This document shows, one piece after another, positions 19,765 to 30,307 of a DNA stretch of 64,000 nt. Below the pieces are notes generated by a model. The model made no database searches, was not told the DNA's origin, and saw only the letters and a list, made by a program, of their open reading frames with translations. Both the position numbers and the translations under genes were made by a program. The stretch lies in assembly GCA_977006965.1 (NCBI GenBank), contig OZ345356.1, positions 2,728,001 to 2,792,000 of the forward strand, written 5' to 3'. The stretch is from Phymatolithon calcareum. Its lineage: Eukaryota; Rhodophyta; Florideophyceae; Hapalidiales. The first letter of the stretch is position 1. Every line of letters begins with the position of its first letter.

Positions 19765-19975
19765 TTTTCCCCCTCGAGATCTCTTCTGTGAGACCAGAGG
19801 TAGGTTTTGGAGTTTTGCTGACTATGTCACTTTTAGCGAAATGGAGCTTTTGGGTTCCGATTGAGTCCTAGTGTCTCGCCAGAAGTGTTGCCCCAAGCGT
19901 CAGCAGATGCATTGGTAACACTATAATAAAAATTTCCTCTTCTAATTCTTCTTCTTCTTCTTCATCTTCTTCACA
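19765..19975 (+). repeat. T-family retroposon, near full length
   Basis: Begins with ccccctcgagatctc, has agaggtaggttttggag, then gttgccccaagcgtcagcag and an aataaaaatt/(ttc)n tail. The unique middle (about 60 bp) differs from other copies. Confidence 0.7.
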
Positions 19976-20189
19976 GTGCTTTGAAACCGATATCACCACC
20001 TTGAGATTCGGATTTTCAAACAATGCACTTGTTCGAGAAGCCACCGAAACACAAACAAAACGTTGGCGACAGGGCTAGGGAGAAATCAATTGGAATGTGG
20101 CACGTGGCAAAAATATTGGATTTTGTACAAGGGATGAAAACTGCAATACCTTTCTTTATTTCTTTAATGTAGAACTCGTTAATTAACGC

Positions 20190-21010
20190 GAGAACGTATT
20201 CTAGAGTAAGTTCTCATTGTTCAAATATCTCTACGGGTCTGTCCCTTCACAGATCTTCTGCCGTTTCGTCTCGCACTCTTCCGACGAATTATCGTCGAGA
20301 GGCAGGCCTCCCAGAACAGTGAAGGATGAGGTGCTCCACTGTCTCTTTGACGCCAAACGGGCACATCTTGAATACTGGGTCGTAGAGAAGCAGCTCATCC
20401 TCGCTGTGTCCATGGTGAAAGCTTGCCACAATAGGGCTGCAGTTCACTGTGAGCTGGTGCAGTATAACCTCTTCGAGTCTCTGCGAGAAGTGCAGATCTT
20501 TCGGAAGTGTTCGAAGGTTCACTGGTTTGGTAGTACAGGGCGGATTGATGATGGATCGTGCCTCTTCCAAAGTGAGAGGTACTGTATCGCTTGGTGGAGC
20601 GCCAGACTCGATTCCGAAATTCCCCGCCGCGCAAGTTCATCAGCAGCCTCATTCTGCGCGACGTCGCAGTGACTCGGTATCCAAACGCACTCTATCTGAA
20701 CCTCGCGGGAAAATAACCGTTCCATAAGGTTCCATAGATTCGGGACCATGTCACCAAACATCTGCGGTTGCCCGTTGAGCGCGTCTATGCAGCTAGGGCT
20801 GTCAGTGCACCATCTGATAGTGCTGCCGCGGAAAAGTTGTAGGGTTGACGTTGCTTGGAAGGCATGTACGGCGGCAAATGACTCCGCTTCAAAAGAAGAG
20901 TCTACAACCCCAGCGGCCAGCGATTCTTCCATAACAGTTTCTTCGACGCGCAAAATCAGAATCCCAATTCCAGACATGTATAAGTATTGCAATATTTTTT
21001 GCAACAATTT
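20190..21010 (-). pseudogene. LINE tail with RNase H domain, 5'-truncated
   Basis: The 162-codon minus frame (21007-20519) has FEAES (Glu), CTDSPSCIDAL (Asp) and WIPSHCDVAQNEAADELARRG (His/Asp), the RNase H signature. The first catalytic Asp strand is missing, so truncation falls just upstream of it. A second frame (20570-20289) reads MCPFGVKETVEHLILHC, the C-x-C...HxxxxC motif common at the end of I/Jockey-type LINE ORFs. It is a different LINE lineage from LINE-1 to -4, which show no RNase H. Sequence around 20,150-20,190 is A/T-rich and may be its 3' end. Confidence 0.78.
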
Positions 21011-21029
21011 TAAAGTTTTACAATATAAA

Positions 21030-21870
21030 ATACGGAGGTATTGCTAGTTGGTTCGATGATACAATTTTGTTTTCAGTATTGCACATTGTATTGCTAGCTG
21101 GTCAGATATTGCAATGCAACTGATTGTTTTATTGGAATAATATTGTAGCGGAGAATTTTGATTGCAATCTAAAAAGATTTAATTGTTCCTAGCTCTGATT
21201 GGCAGTAACGTACATAGATATTAACTGAATTGTGCGTCACATGCTCGTTCAATGAGTTCCCACCGCACCACCCACGCTGTTTGGTGATGTCCCTAACCTA
21301 GACAAAACATGGGCCTTGAATTCCGCTGTCGATAGGAAAAGGTATAGAGAAATAGGGCCTTGGCGACGAAAAATGTGCCAAGTCTCGCTATTACCGCACG
21401 TATCGATCATACTCGCTTCCACTAACATCCGTCATAATCTCAATCTCATTAAAATTATGTTCTTTTCTCTTCTCCACGTCTCACTTTTCACGAAAAGACC
21501 ACAACCCGAAATCTTCCACGCACAATTCTGTCGGCATCCCGGCACCGTCCACTTCAACCGTTCTAGCTACCCACGAAGCTTCCTCAACCTACGACAAAAT
21601 TAAATGAGACCTGCACGACACCAACTTCACGTGCAGGATACCCACTCTTGACTTCTTGCTCATATGCGGGCGAAGTCCACAGCTCCTTAAGATGTCGCAA
21701 AACGGCAATGAAAAGTTCAGAACAGAAGAAGAGTTTCTTACCTTTCGCGTTCTCAGTGTTGCAGAACCCCACGGAAGGTCTACGTGCTGGTCACGAATGT
21801 CGTCACACACCAGTGAGTCTTAGTGATCTGTTATGACCGCTGCAAACCTTCCACATTGCGGGTCGAGTTC
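21030..21870. other. No gene recognised; AT-rich repeats of tattgcaa
   Basis: At 20,980-21,130 tattgcaa/tattgcta motifs recur several times. Remaining sequence has short frames only; 21,375-21,450 resembles 17,010-17,100. Confidence 0.4.
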
Positions 21871-21879
21871 TTCATCAAG

Positions 21880-22600
21880 CATGGAGGCTCTCGTATCTCG
21901 GGATAAGCATGAACCAGAATGGCGTAACATACGATATGGCGTTATCAAGAGTACGAAATGCACTGGGGTGCATACGCAAACTGCGGGATATTGGAGTCAA
22001 TGTTCGAGGCTTTCAGCCTGTGACATGCATTAGAATCTTCAAGTCGCTTATTTTGCCAAAGTGGGAGTATGCACTCCACGTGACGTCACTGACAAAGCGA
22101 TTACAATCAGCAAACGATTCTGCAGAAGGTTTATTCTTCAAGAATGTTTTTGGGGCATATGCCCAGCACCGCCATTGTAGAATGCGAGTTCCGTGCCGAC
22201 TAGAACCACCAGCCATGAGGAGAAGACACCAAGCGGGAAGGTTTTCTGTGAGTCTAGTGAGACAGAAGAAGCGCCTCGATGAGGCAGATAAGTATTCTGG
22301 GAGAGATGAAGACATTAAGGAGGCAACCAAGGACATAGAGTGCATCAAGAAATATGAAGATCTGCAGAAAGCTCTCGATAAAGCGGAGGAGGGCTCAGTC
22401 TCAAAGAAAGGGCGACGAAAAGAAATAAGTGAGTTATGGGCAAAGGAGGTGTCGCACCCGCTGTTTTGTCGCTGTCCCAAGGCGATCGCTTTTTCCTCCC
22501 GCGACTGTACGCCGCACAACTTGGATCGCGATAGTCATACCTGCACGTGTCTCTCGTGTGTCTATGCGCTACATCGCTGTCTTTTGCGTAGGTTGTAGTA
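21880..22600 (+). pseudogene. LINE-4 C-terminal fragment (229 codons open)
   Basis: The frame reads MNQNGVTYDMALSRVRNALG, INVRGF-like GVNVRGF, FKSLILPKWEYALHVTSLT, SAEGLFFKNVFGAYAQHR and CRLEPPAMRRR, then a charged tail (KKYEDLQKALDKAEEG). It is collinear with LINE-1 and LINE-2 C-terminal regions but distinct. A second, shorter copy lies at 38.7 kb. The end (after KEISELWAKEV) is probably 3' UTR read-through. The core RT motifs are absent. Confidence 0.75.
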
Positions 22601-23236
22601 TATAAGCTAGATAGTTCCTTCCTCTGAGTAATGGAAGGTGGGGAGTTCTTTGGATTTCGGCTCGAATGCTCTGCTCGAAGCACGCTCAACGTCGCCTGCA
22701 CGGCCCTTCGACCACGCGGAGTGGGAGTTCTTCCCACCCTTGACCGCATCAGTTCACTCTGCAAGCCAGCATGGTGGTCTTTGCGCGCCCTTTTTTTCCC
22801 TTTTTCGTGCGTCTGTACCAAGGTTGACGGCCAAGCCATGGTTGCCGCATGAAGACAACGTCGTCCCGGCCCGTCTTTTCCTTCTTCCCTTCCTTTGTTC
22901 GTCATGTCGTAAGAGGCGCTGTGTCGTCCGTTCGGCTATCACCGAGCTCAGCTTTCCCCATTCGCGAAGGCTCGCGCTCGTGTTTGTTCCGCTCGACCGC
23001 TGGAGTTCCCGCAAGACTACCGCGCTTATCCTCAACACCTGGACGATTTAGTTGCGCTCGTTGAGCTTCCAAAGCCCAGTACGGCATAGCCTCACGCCCG
23101 TGTCTGATCACTACGCCCGCTTGTGTTCCCGCAAAGCCCATGGAGTGCTCCGATGCTGATCTCTTTCCTTCCTCCTCTTTCTGTCTAGTCTCTCCCGCTC
23201 TTTTCTTCTTTCTCCTCTCTTGGGATTTTCTCTCCC
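22601..23236. other. GC-rich stretch, no convincing gene
   Basis: Open frames exist on both strands (for example 22638-23051 plus, 22905-22345 minus), but none shows recognisable motifs, and compositional bias toward few stop codons explains them. Confidence 0.4.
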
Positions 23237-23587
23237 ATGTGGCGTCGGGTTCTTTTGGAGCCTGGCGCTACAGGAAGAAAGGGCAGATCGCTCGAGATAA
23301 CATCTGATTCGAAAAATCTACCGGTAGTTCTCCGCGTAAGAGAAAGGTCGACACGGTTGCGATGCCTACGGCTGATATTCAACAGAGCACCTCTTTGGAG
23401 AAAATCAGTACTAGGTGCATACTTTTGTGTCACAGCCGTGATTGAGCTGGTCGCGCTCCAAAGCATTCTATCTTCATCCAAGATTAGTCCTGAAATTGAA
23501 TGTGAATGTAAGCCACTCACTAGAGCACTTGTTGGGAGAGAAATACGAATCAAGGATACACTGAATAGTCAAACTACGCTAGCTTAG
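23237..23587 (+). pseudogene. ORF remnant with ECECKPLTRALVGREIRIKD motif
   Basis: A 116-codon frame ends PEIECECKPLTRALVGREIR then IKDTL. A closely similar segment, YECKRLTQALTGRVIRIKDIL, occurs on the minus strand at 26,690-26,650. Two copies in unrelated surroundings point to a mobile-element protein or a dispersed gene family. No known domain is recognised. Confidence 0.45.
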
Positions 23588-23624
23588 AAAAATCGTGCAA
23601 AAGCGGCCCTGTTACTCTTGAAGA

Positions 23625-23666
23625 GAGGCCTTGTGAGTTTTTAAAATAAATCAACACATATCCCCG
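23625..23666 (+). repeat. LINE poly(C)-type 3' terminus
   Basis: gagtttttaaaataaatcaacacatatcccc matches the terminus at 1,050-1,087. The upstream ggccttgtgag also matches, so this is another short 5'-truncated copy. No clear TSD was found. Confidence 0.5.
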
Positions 23667-24680
23667 TTATGACCGCTGGTTTCCTAAACGCGGACCGGGC
23701 ATGACGAGACGCCTACACCAGCCACTTCCCTCCGTGTGCTCCCGGAAGGAGCACTGAGCCGACCAAGACTTGGTAATTATTATTCCGACTGCCTTCCGAC
23801 ACAATGCTGTGCTCTGGTGCTGTCGCCTTTATACCATTCGGAATATGGTCTTCGCGCTGGAGTATGAAGCGGCGCTCATACAGAGCCAATTAGACTCTCT
23901 CCGAATTTACTGTCTCGTTATGAGTAACAGGCGGCAGTGTGCGAGACGGAGCCACTTGAGAAACGTTGTTTCTTATCTTCTGGACAGTGATTATTCCAGT
24001 CCTCGAATTTGTGACATTACGATGGAACGCTCTGACCATTTCCTTGCTACATAACTAAATTCGTTCATCGAGGTTGGCCACTCTAGATGATTTAATTAGT
24101 TACTGCTTGGTGCTGCCATAGCCACTGGTGATTGCCAGCTGAAGGGTGGAGTCCGAAGGATTCAATAAGAACAGCAGGCAACCTCAAGAGAATTTTGGAA
24201 AGAAAAAGGCAGACTAAGAATAAAGAAAAACAAACTCGGCGATCCAGTAGATGAGCTGGAAAGGTGGCTCAACTTGGGACATATCCAACCTTCTCAATAA
24301 AACCACTTATCTATGGGTCAGGATGAGTGGACTTGGGTGCGAAGCCTGATTAATCTTCTCCTTTCCTGCAGCAAGGGCTGTGCAGATGAGCTTGCGTTTC
24401 AGGACATTTGAAGCCGTTCATTTTTCCACGTTTATTACCGTATATTCGTAGCATTAGCATGCCAGAGTACAATAGGGAAGAAATTCTTGAGAGTACATGT
24501 ACGGTGCTGTTTTCAGCTTCTCGCACATACTGGCTTCAGAAAGGGTACAGATCAAAGGAATGAGGTGGAAAACGCAAAAAGCGGCATTCTTTGCACCAAG
24601 GCTGCTGCAATTCATCAGTTTAGGTTATCAGGGCGAATCCTGAAAAACAAAAAGAAGTGAAATAACAAGGCTTAATTATG
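23667..24680. other. No gene recognised
   Basis: Only short frames and no motif beyond background. A plus frame 23770-24054 (94 codons) lacks any recognisable feature. Confidence 0.35.
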
Positions 24681-24689
24681 GCTGGCGCC

Positions 24690-25655
24690 GGGATCAGATT
24701 CCAAATTGGTCGAAAGAATAAAGAAGTCGAGAAACGTGCTCAGAGCCAAGATGAATCTAAGTTTTGCGATTGAGTCCATCCGGTGAGGTCGATAAGGCTG
24801 TACGAAGCGCTTACGCAGTCACGCTGGGAATACGCATTGCATCTGAGACCATGCGCACTCGAAAGTTAACACTGAAGCTGTTCTAGCTCAATAAGGATGC
24901 CCCCGATGCAAACCATATTAGTTAGAAGAACAGACTTGTGATGACGTTCTGCAGTTTTATATCTTACAGAGCAAACCGATTTTCCTTCAATTCTCGTGTT
25001 GATTCAAACGCAACAGCCATTGACATTTCTCTAAATTCAAGTTCTGGCAAGGTATGGCAGATCTAGACGCATACAGGAGCAAGGAGTTTGGTTTTCAAAA
25101 ACAAAGGGGACATTTTGGGAATACAAGAGAAAGAGGAATTCCGTAGGATCTGCCAGGGTCTACCCCGGCTATCAGCAGACTCCCGAAACACAGCACTGCC
25201 AATTAGCTGTTAAGTGGGCATTCGGTCGGTTCCCCCAAATGCTCGCAACGTTTCTCGAAGACAAGTTCCGTGATACCGTAACAATTGTTATGAGCGAGCT
25301 CGAGGAATACCTCGGGAGATATTAGCTGACCCAAAGGGAGATTATCAGTGAAAAAGCTCTCTACAGAATATTCTTCTTCACCATCAACTCCTAAGACGAC
25401 GGGGAGCAGACAACGCGTCAATAGAGGTGCGACCCTGAACCTCATAGGAAATCTGACCAGTGGACCCCAAGCTTTCCCTCCACCCTCTTCCCGGGGGAGG
25501 GGTTTTTGCAGCTAAGGATACGACGCTAACCCGTGTTACATGAATTTGAGTAGAATATAGAAGCCACAACGAAGATTCTGAAAAGCTTCTCCCTTGCAGT
25601 CTCATGCGTGTTTCAGAGGGCGTTCAATAAATTCCAAATTCATAAAACACACATA
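24690..25655 (+). mobile_element. LINE-1 copy C, heavily decayed
   Basis: Recognisable pieces are a RWEYALHLRP-like stretch near 24,820, a 3' coding part near 25,150-25,320 (KWAFGRFPQMLATFLEDKF) and the 3' UTR at 25,465-25,655 with ctcccgggggaggggtttttgcagcta and gagggcgttcaataaattc. Many stops and indels show it is older than copy B. Confidence 0.75.
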
Positions 25656-25659
25656 ACGG

Positions 25660-26165
25660 AACTTCCGCTCAATAAAATATTGTCATTGTCCCACATTTTG
25701 TAAAACTGACAGGGAAGAGTGTTGTATCACTGAATACTCGACTTATATTAGTTCTAAAATACGCGAGAAGGAGCGTTCTTTCTGCAGTGGTTGATTTCCG
25801 GGTTCAGAATTCTTGGCAATGGGCCTCATTAGTGTTGTGATTCTCAGCTCTTAGAGCCCATAACAAATGATAAAACTGCAAATGCACAACGGGTCTTATT
25901 GCACCACAACATACAAGTATAAGGAGTAGCAACTGAGGAAGCCTCGCCCGTATATTCGTAAGACGGTGAGGCTTTTATCGTAACTTCAATTGAAAAAAAC
26001 AAGTATAAGATGTGGAGAGAAAAGGCTTATTGAATCTCCTCGTGAAGCTTGTAAATTTAGGAACGTGATGACCAAAATAATGTCCCTCCATCAATGTACG
26101 AACAAAGGAGTTTTCATCGAAGGCCAAACAAAACATAGAAGAAGAAGTGTGAGAATTTATAAAAA
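25660..26165. other. No gene recognised; short hairpin
   Basis: gaagcctcgcc...ggtgaggctttt at 25,938-25,977 can form a small stem; a related phrase (tattcgtaacactgtgaggct) recurs at 54,765. Function unknown. Confidence 0.35.
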
Positions 26166-26171
26166 GTTACC

Positions 26172-26300
26172 GGGGGATATATGTTGATTTATTTTAAAAG
26201 CTCCAAAAGCCTTAATTTGAGAAACAGGGCAGCTTCTCGCTGTTTTCAACTGGACAAACTGGAACGGATGCTATCGAAGATCCCAAGTCAGGCCTATCAA
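26172..26300 (-). repeat. LINE poly(C)-type 3' end, minus orientation
   Basis: gggggatatatgttgatttattttaaaagctcc is the reverse complement of the 1,050-1,087 terminus. Adjacent gggcagcttctc resembles the LINE-2 tail (gagcagcttcc). Confidence 0.5.
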
Positions 26301-26427
26301 AAGACAAGCTATCATTTGAAGAAAGTGCTTTTGCAAGGAGGGCACTCGACGAAATCCTTGCTATGTATCAGGCGGCCAAGGCTGCTCTCGAAACCTGAAA
26401 CCCGCGACTCAAGACAGTGGAATATAT

Positions 26428-26616
26428 TTCCCCCTCGAGGCTCTAAGCCAGAGGTAGGTTTTGGTATTTCCGCCAGATCGTGTCGAAATCGACCACGCTA
26501 ACATATAATAACGATAGACCCTGTTTGTGGCCCAATGGACTTTGCAAAGTTGCCCCAAGCGTCTGCAGATGCGTTGGTAACTTTTAAATAAAAAACTGAC
26601 ACTTCTTCTTCTTCTC
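26428..26616 (+). repeat. T-family retroposon, near full length
   Basis: ttccccctcgaggctc, agaggtaggttttggta, gttgccccaagcgtctgcag, gttggtaacttttaaataaaaa and a cttcttcttct end. It faces another copy at 26,735-26,912 in inverted orientation. Confidence 0.78.
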
Positions 26617-26734
26617 GCTGTTTTCCATACTCATCTCTCTACTATCCTTCTAATATGTCCTTAATCCGAATTACTCTCCCTGTGAGGGCCTGAGTAAGTC
26701 TTTTGCATTCATATTCCGTTTCTTGGTCCATCTT

Positions 26735-26912
26735 CATAGACCGTGATATTCGTTGCAACAACACACCTGCAGAAGCTGGGTAACTTTGCGAAGGCCATAG
26801 GGACAACAGACAGGGTCTTTCTAGGTTGAAGCTTTGCACCGTCGAGTGCGGCACGATCTGATAGAGTACCAAAACCTACCTCAGGCCCATTATTGAGCCT
26901 AGAGGGGGGTCA
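26735..26912 (-). repeat. T-family retroposon, inverted partner
   Basis: The reverse complement shows cctctaggctcaataatggg, gaggtaggttttggtact, cagatcgtgcc and gcaaagttacccagcttctgcag, collinear with 26,440-26,580 including the middle segment. It overlaps the minus ORF 26872-26642, which ends with ECKRLTQALTGRVIRIKD. Confidence 0.65.
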
Positions 26913-27055
26913 CGCGTAATCGAATGGAAAAATAAAACCTGTTGTGCTCTGGGCCAAACAGAATATAGCACTCGACACAAGAAGAGCATAAAAGGCATAC
27001 TCCACGGGAGCAAAAGGTATTATTATCAGCAATATCGGCCACAGCCTGTTTCACC

Positions 27056-27703
27056 ATGGAGCCCATCGTTGATGCCGACACCGGTCTTCCTCTCCAATCA
27101 GTCCATTACGGAATCCCAAGCTGTCAACAACACAGTAGCATAGGAATGGATTACGAACTCAACCCTGTTCTCCCACTGCCCTCTCCCAACTCCGCCTTGG
27201 CTTGGAAATGGATCCCGGATTTGACTCTCACTACCATCGGTATTCTTTATCTTCTATCCGGACTCTTCACATTTCTAGGTATCCTTCTAGCTATCGTCGT
27301 GAATCCTAAGGAGGTTATGTTGAAGAGCGTAGTCCGTTACTACGTCATCAAAATTGTATTGTTCCTTATTTTCGGTATCCCTGCTGCTCTGTGCACATTT
27401 CTCGCGTTGCGCATCAAGATGAATTTCAATGTTCGCGAAGCCGCCTCGTTCGCAATGGGCAAAGCTATCCAAGCTCGCTCGCTATGGCAGAACGTCAAAA
27501 ACTCTGAATCTGCGAAGGACGTTTTCTGGAAGCAAAAGACTTTTGGTTGGGAATTCATTGTGCTGAGAGACGGCACTACGGAGCTGTGGGGATATTCAGG
27601 GACAAAGAACAAGTATGGCGTGCCGTATATTTCCAGCGTAATAGATTTGGGCGCAGTTGCAGCAAAAGCGACAGGAGATGTTGAAGCGCCAAAAGAATCT
27701 TGA
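27056..27703 (+). CDS. Hypothetical two-TM membrane protein (215 aa)
   Basis: An intact frame runs from ATG at 27056, in a strong Kozak-like context (caccATGg), to TGA at 27703. The first 50 residues are polar with Pro and Ser. Two membrane spans lie at about 58-82 (TTIGILYLLSGLFTFLGILL) and 96-118 (VIKIVLFLIFGIPAALCTF). The cytosolic-type tail has WKQKTFGWEFIVLRDG and ELWGYSGTKNKYGVPY. A hairpin topology with both ends on one side is likely. No known family is recognised. It lacks the lesions seen in neighbouring transposons and lies between a T-family pair and a Mutator-like TIR, so it is probably a real host gene. Confidence 0.72.
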   Translation: MEPIVDADTGLPLQSVHYGIPSCQQHSSIGMDYELNPVLPLPSPNSALAWKWIPDLTLTTIGILYLLSGLFTFLGILLAIVVNPKEVMLKSVVRYYVIKIVLFLIFGIPAALCTFLALRIKMNFNVREAASFAMGKAIQARSLWQNVKNSESAKDVFWKQKTFGWEFIVLRDGTTELWGYSGTKNKYGVPYISSVIDLGAVAAKATGDVEAPKES

Positions 27704-27717
27704 TATACATTCCCTGA

Positions 27718-27790
27718 TTACAATATCGTAAAATGACGTCGCAGTTTGCCGAATTTAGAAAAATGATCACCAGGAACGGGTGTGGTTGCT
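27718..27790 (+). repeat. Solo terminal inverted repeat of the 35-kb Mutator-like family
   Basis: atcgtaaaatgacgtcgcagtttgccgaatttag then aaaaatgatcacca resembles the 35,163-35,215 TIR over about 65 bases, with more than ten differences. No partner end was found. Confidence 0.5.
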
Positions 27791-27945
27791 TCTCAGCCTC
27801 CCACACCATGGCCATGTTCTCGGTCGTTAATCTGAAAGGGCTTAGTGGGCCATGCTTGGCCTTTAATGAAAATTTTTATTCAAATCCGGACAACAGCAGT
27901 AGAACTTTCAAGTAGCCGGTAGTGCAGGCTTTCAACAGGTCAGGG

Positions 27946-28005
27946 GAGGGTAATTGTCAATTTTTTATTTTAGAAGCCGTCAACGTCAGTGGGGGAAATT
28001 GTAGA
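27946..28005 (-). repeat. LINE-2-like 3' ends in tandem
   Basis: Two G-run starts (ggggagggtaattg and gtgggggaaattg) precede ttttattttagaagcc-type sequence, matching the LINE-2 3' end at 8,724-8,770. Confidence 0.5.
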
Positions 28006-28009
28006 ACCA

Positions 28010-28360
28010 TCGGAGTTGCGCCAACAGCAATTGCTCTCGAAGTTAGGACGAAGACTTGGAAAGGCTGTCGAAGAGACAAAAAAACTGGGGCTGAGCTGGA
28101 ACTCGAAACTCTTGACCGCGAGCGACCATCAAACATGCCAACTGACATCCAAGATAGATGTAGCCTCCGTCGAGTCTGGGAAGAGCAAGAAGAACGCCGT
28201 ACCAGGAAAATTTCTTTTCCTAAGAATTGTCTTCCACACCAAGTAGGTGTGGATGAGAGACAGAACTCTCTGCGCAAGATGGTTTGTAGGTTGCTTTGCG
28301 AGAAATTCACCGGAGTTTATAGAAGAAATGGACAGCAAGGGAGCATAGGCAGCTAGAACA
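28010..28360 (+). pseudogene. LINE-3 C-terminal fragment
   Basis: The plus strand reads LRTKTWKGCRR, LELETLDRERPSNMPTDIQD, VWEEQEERRTRKISFPKNCLPHQ, matching the LINE-3 tail at 17.5 kb. There are frameshifts between the parts. Confidence 0.65.
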
Positions 28361-28499
28361 GTCAACAGTATCAAGCTCTCGGGGTTCCTGTCCACCCAAG
28401 CAAGCTCTCAGCATACATCTCAACTGTGGGTAAGGCGGAAGAAGACTGGAGACTGCCGCTGCGTACGTTTGCTCTCAATAGGGAAATGAAGCGGAACAT

Positions 28500-28830
28500 C
28501 GCAAGAGCATCAACGGAGCACCGAAGGGGAAGGCGGTAGGTCCCGACGGAGTTGCGGTCGAAATGTTGCACACGAACAAAGAAGCGGCTCGAAATAATGC
28601 TAGCATTATGGTAAACATACGGGAGACGCCAAGCAACTCTGATTCCGTCATACAAGAAGGGCCCAGCTCATGTCGCAGCAAACTGCAGGCCCATATCTCT
28701 CTTAAGTCAAGCCAGGAAAATCGTTGACTCAGCTCTATATGCATGCATACGCGAGAGCTACTGCTTCAAAAAGGTTCAGCGGGGTTTTTGGAAAGATAGA
28801 AGCACATATCTCACTATATTCCGTTACTGT
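28500..28830 (+). pseudogene. LINE reverse transcriptase N-terminal fragment
   Basis: The plus strand reads INGAPKGKAVGPDGVAVEML and, after frame changes, ANCRPISLLSQARKIVDSALY...IRESYCFKKVQRGFWKDRST. These are RT motifs 1-2 and the (Q)xGFxxxRST-like region found before motif A. It ends before the catalytic aspartates and has several frameshifts. Confidence 0.68.
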
Positions 28831-29277
28831 AAGAATTTGTAGGTCATGCCATTGCTTTGGACACCTTGAGTTGCTTTAACCTGAGTTTTCTCTCATACCT
28901 ATGTTGTATTGGTTTTTGACGCATTTGAGCCATGTGCAGGCTAGAGCAACCGGCACATGTCCCGGATTTTCAGGATAATATCCTCTCCTTCCAAATCTTG
29001 CAATTTTCAGTACAATCCCTCCAAAATATTCTTCTGGTCATTAGATTCCATTGATACTAATAAAACGCTCGTCGTCAAACACTGAAAAAAAGCGTCCCGT
29101 GAGTTCAGCCCATCCCAGTCTGAAAAAAGGCAGAAAAACCCTCCTTTACTCGCAAATCGTGTGTTAATACGATTCAGCGGACAACAAAAACCCACCTCTG
29201 GTCTTCTTCGGGACCTAGAGGGGAAAAAGTACTCCCCAGTCCTGTTGTATGCTGTGATTTGAGGTTGTGGGCAGTCC

Positions 29278-29577
29278 CTACTTGTGCGCAGCCTGAAACG
29301 TGGTTAGGAGCTCGTTGATTGCTCGCTTAGTCCAGGAGCTGCCCTCTTTGGAGAGTCTGTCCTTTGCGAGGCCATTTATCATGAGAGCGGCAGGCAGAGA
29401 AGTATGCTTGCAATTATCTTGCAGGATGAAAACCCTGCCGTAATCTAAGTAGAAGTAAAAATAGACGCAGTGATTTCTAGCTCCATAGGGCAGTAAACAT
29501 TCATTATTATTATGGTATGGAAGGCTTTCAAAAGGTCCAGGACAGCAAGGTGTCTGTGGCCTGTCCGATGGCTGCAA
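29278..29577 (-). CDS. Hypothetical 99-aa ORF, left copy
   Basis: The frame ends KEGSSWTKRAINELLTTFQAAHK, with a preceding aromatic stretch (YFYFYLDYGRVFIL). It is identical to 32880-33179 in the other arm. The ending looks protein-like, but no family or signal is recognised. It may be the 3' exon of a gene or a transposon remnant. Confidence 0.3.
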   Translation of the reverse strand: MQPSDRPQTPCCPGPFESLPYHNNNECLLPYGARNHCVYFYFYLDYGRVFILQDNCKHTSLPAALMINGLAKDRLSKEGSSWTKRAINELLTTFQAAHK

Positions 29578-29975
29578 TAGTGTTCAGGATGACAATGCAG
29601 CACCCGGATGACTTTTCGAAACCTGTCTGTATCTTATTAAAACTTGAAGTATTTTATTGTTGTGCACACTTTCGATGACCTGCCAAGCTTTCGAGAGTAG
29701 TGCCTTAGGCTGGTAGCTCGATTGGTGTTTCGGGTATTTGAGGAAGGATCACCGGCCCTAGAGAGTAGTTGACAAAGAATTTTGAAATTTTCTTTATTTC
29801 GTTCATAAAAGCAATAATTAAATGCAAAGAATCTCGTTTACTTAGTTATTCAGCAAGAAATTGTCTAGCCTTGATGCCGGAAAGATTCCAGAGCCGTTCA
29901 GCGAGAAGTTATCTAGAATTGACACCGGCCATAGGTTCACCGTTTGCTCAGCACGTGAGCACTTCAATGCCGATC

Positions 29976-30203
29976 TTAGCAATTGCACCAACGGAAACAG
30001 TGAGCACCGGTGCCTTTCTTGCACCAGGTTGTACTGCCTTCGCACCAGCAGTAAGCGAGACAAGCACGTGCTGAATGATGACATTTCGGAAGAATGGGTC
30101 TGACTGAGGTAACATCACTGAGCTTCTCATCTTCTGCAACTGGAAGCGCAGTCACAGCAGCGACTGTGAGGAACAGGAAGGCAAAGAAAATGCTCAACTT
30201 CAT
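29976..30203 (-). CDS. Secreted eight-cysteine peptide, left copy (75 aa)
   Basis: The frame starts at 30203: a signal peptide of about 19-20 residues (MKLSIFFAFLFLTVAAVTA), an acidic spacer (VAEDEKLSD), then a mature C-terminal part from about residue 36. It has cysteines at 41, 48, 52, 54, 61, 69, 73 and 75, giving C-x6-C-x3-C-x-C then C-x7-C-x3-C-x-C, an apparent internal duplication. The layout (signal, acidic pro-part, basic Cys-rich core) resembles host-defence or toxin-like peptides, but no family is recognised. The protein equals that encoded at 32254-32481 in the opposite arm. Confidence 0.8.
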   Translation of the reverse strand: MKLSIFFAFLFLTVAAVTALPVAEDEKLSDVTSVRPILPKCHHSARACLAYCWCEGSTTWCKKGTGAHCFRWCNC

Positions 30204-30307
30204 TTTCGCTCTTATTTTACGTTCGGATCCGTGTACCGGTCTCTGTTTGGTTCTGCTGACTTTCTTGGGCTTGGATTTCGGTTCTCATCTGTCTCTCAAG
30301 TTGAGCT

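Noticed and set aside
22345-22905. 186-codon minus-strand frame
   Set aside because: Lies opposite LINE-4 coding sequence and a GC-rich stretch, with no recognisable motif.
24800-25440. Possible host gene with KWAFGRFPQ motif
   Set aside because: The 3' UTR and motif match LINE-1 copies A and B, so it is a decayed retrotransposon copy.
29769-30074. 101-codon frame opposite the peptide gene, and its mirror at 32383-32688
   Set aside because: It is the antisense reading of the cysteine-rich peptide locus and is conserved only because the arms are identical.
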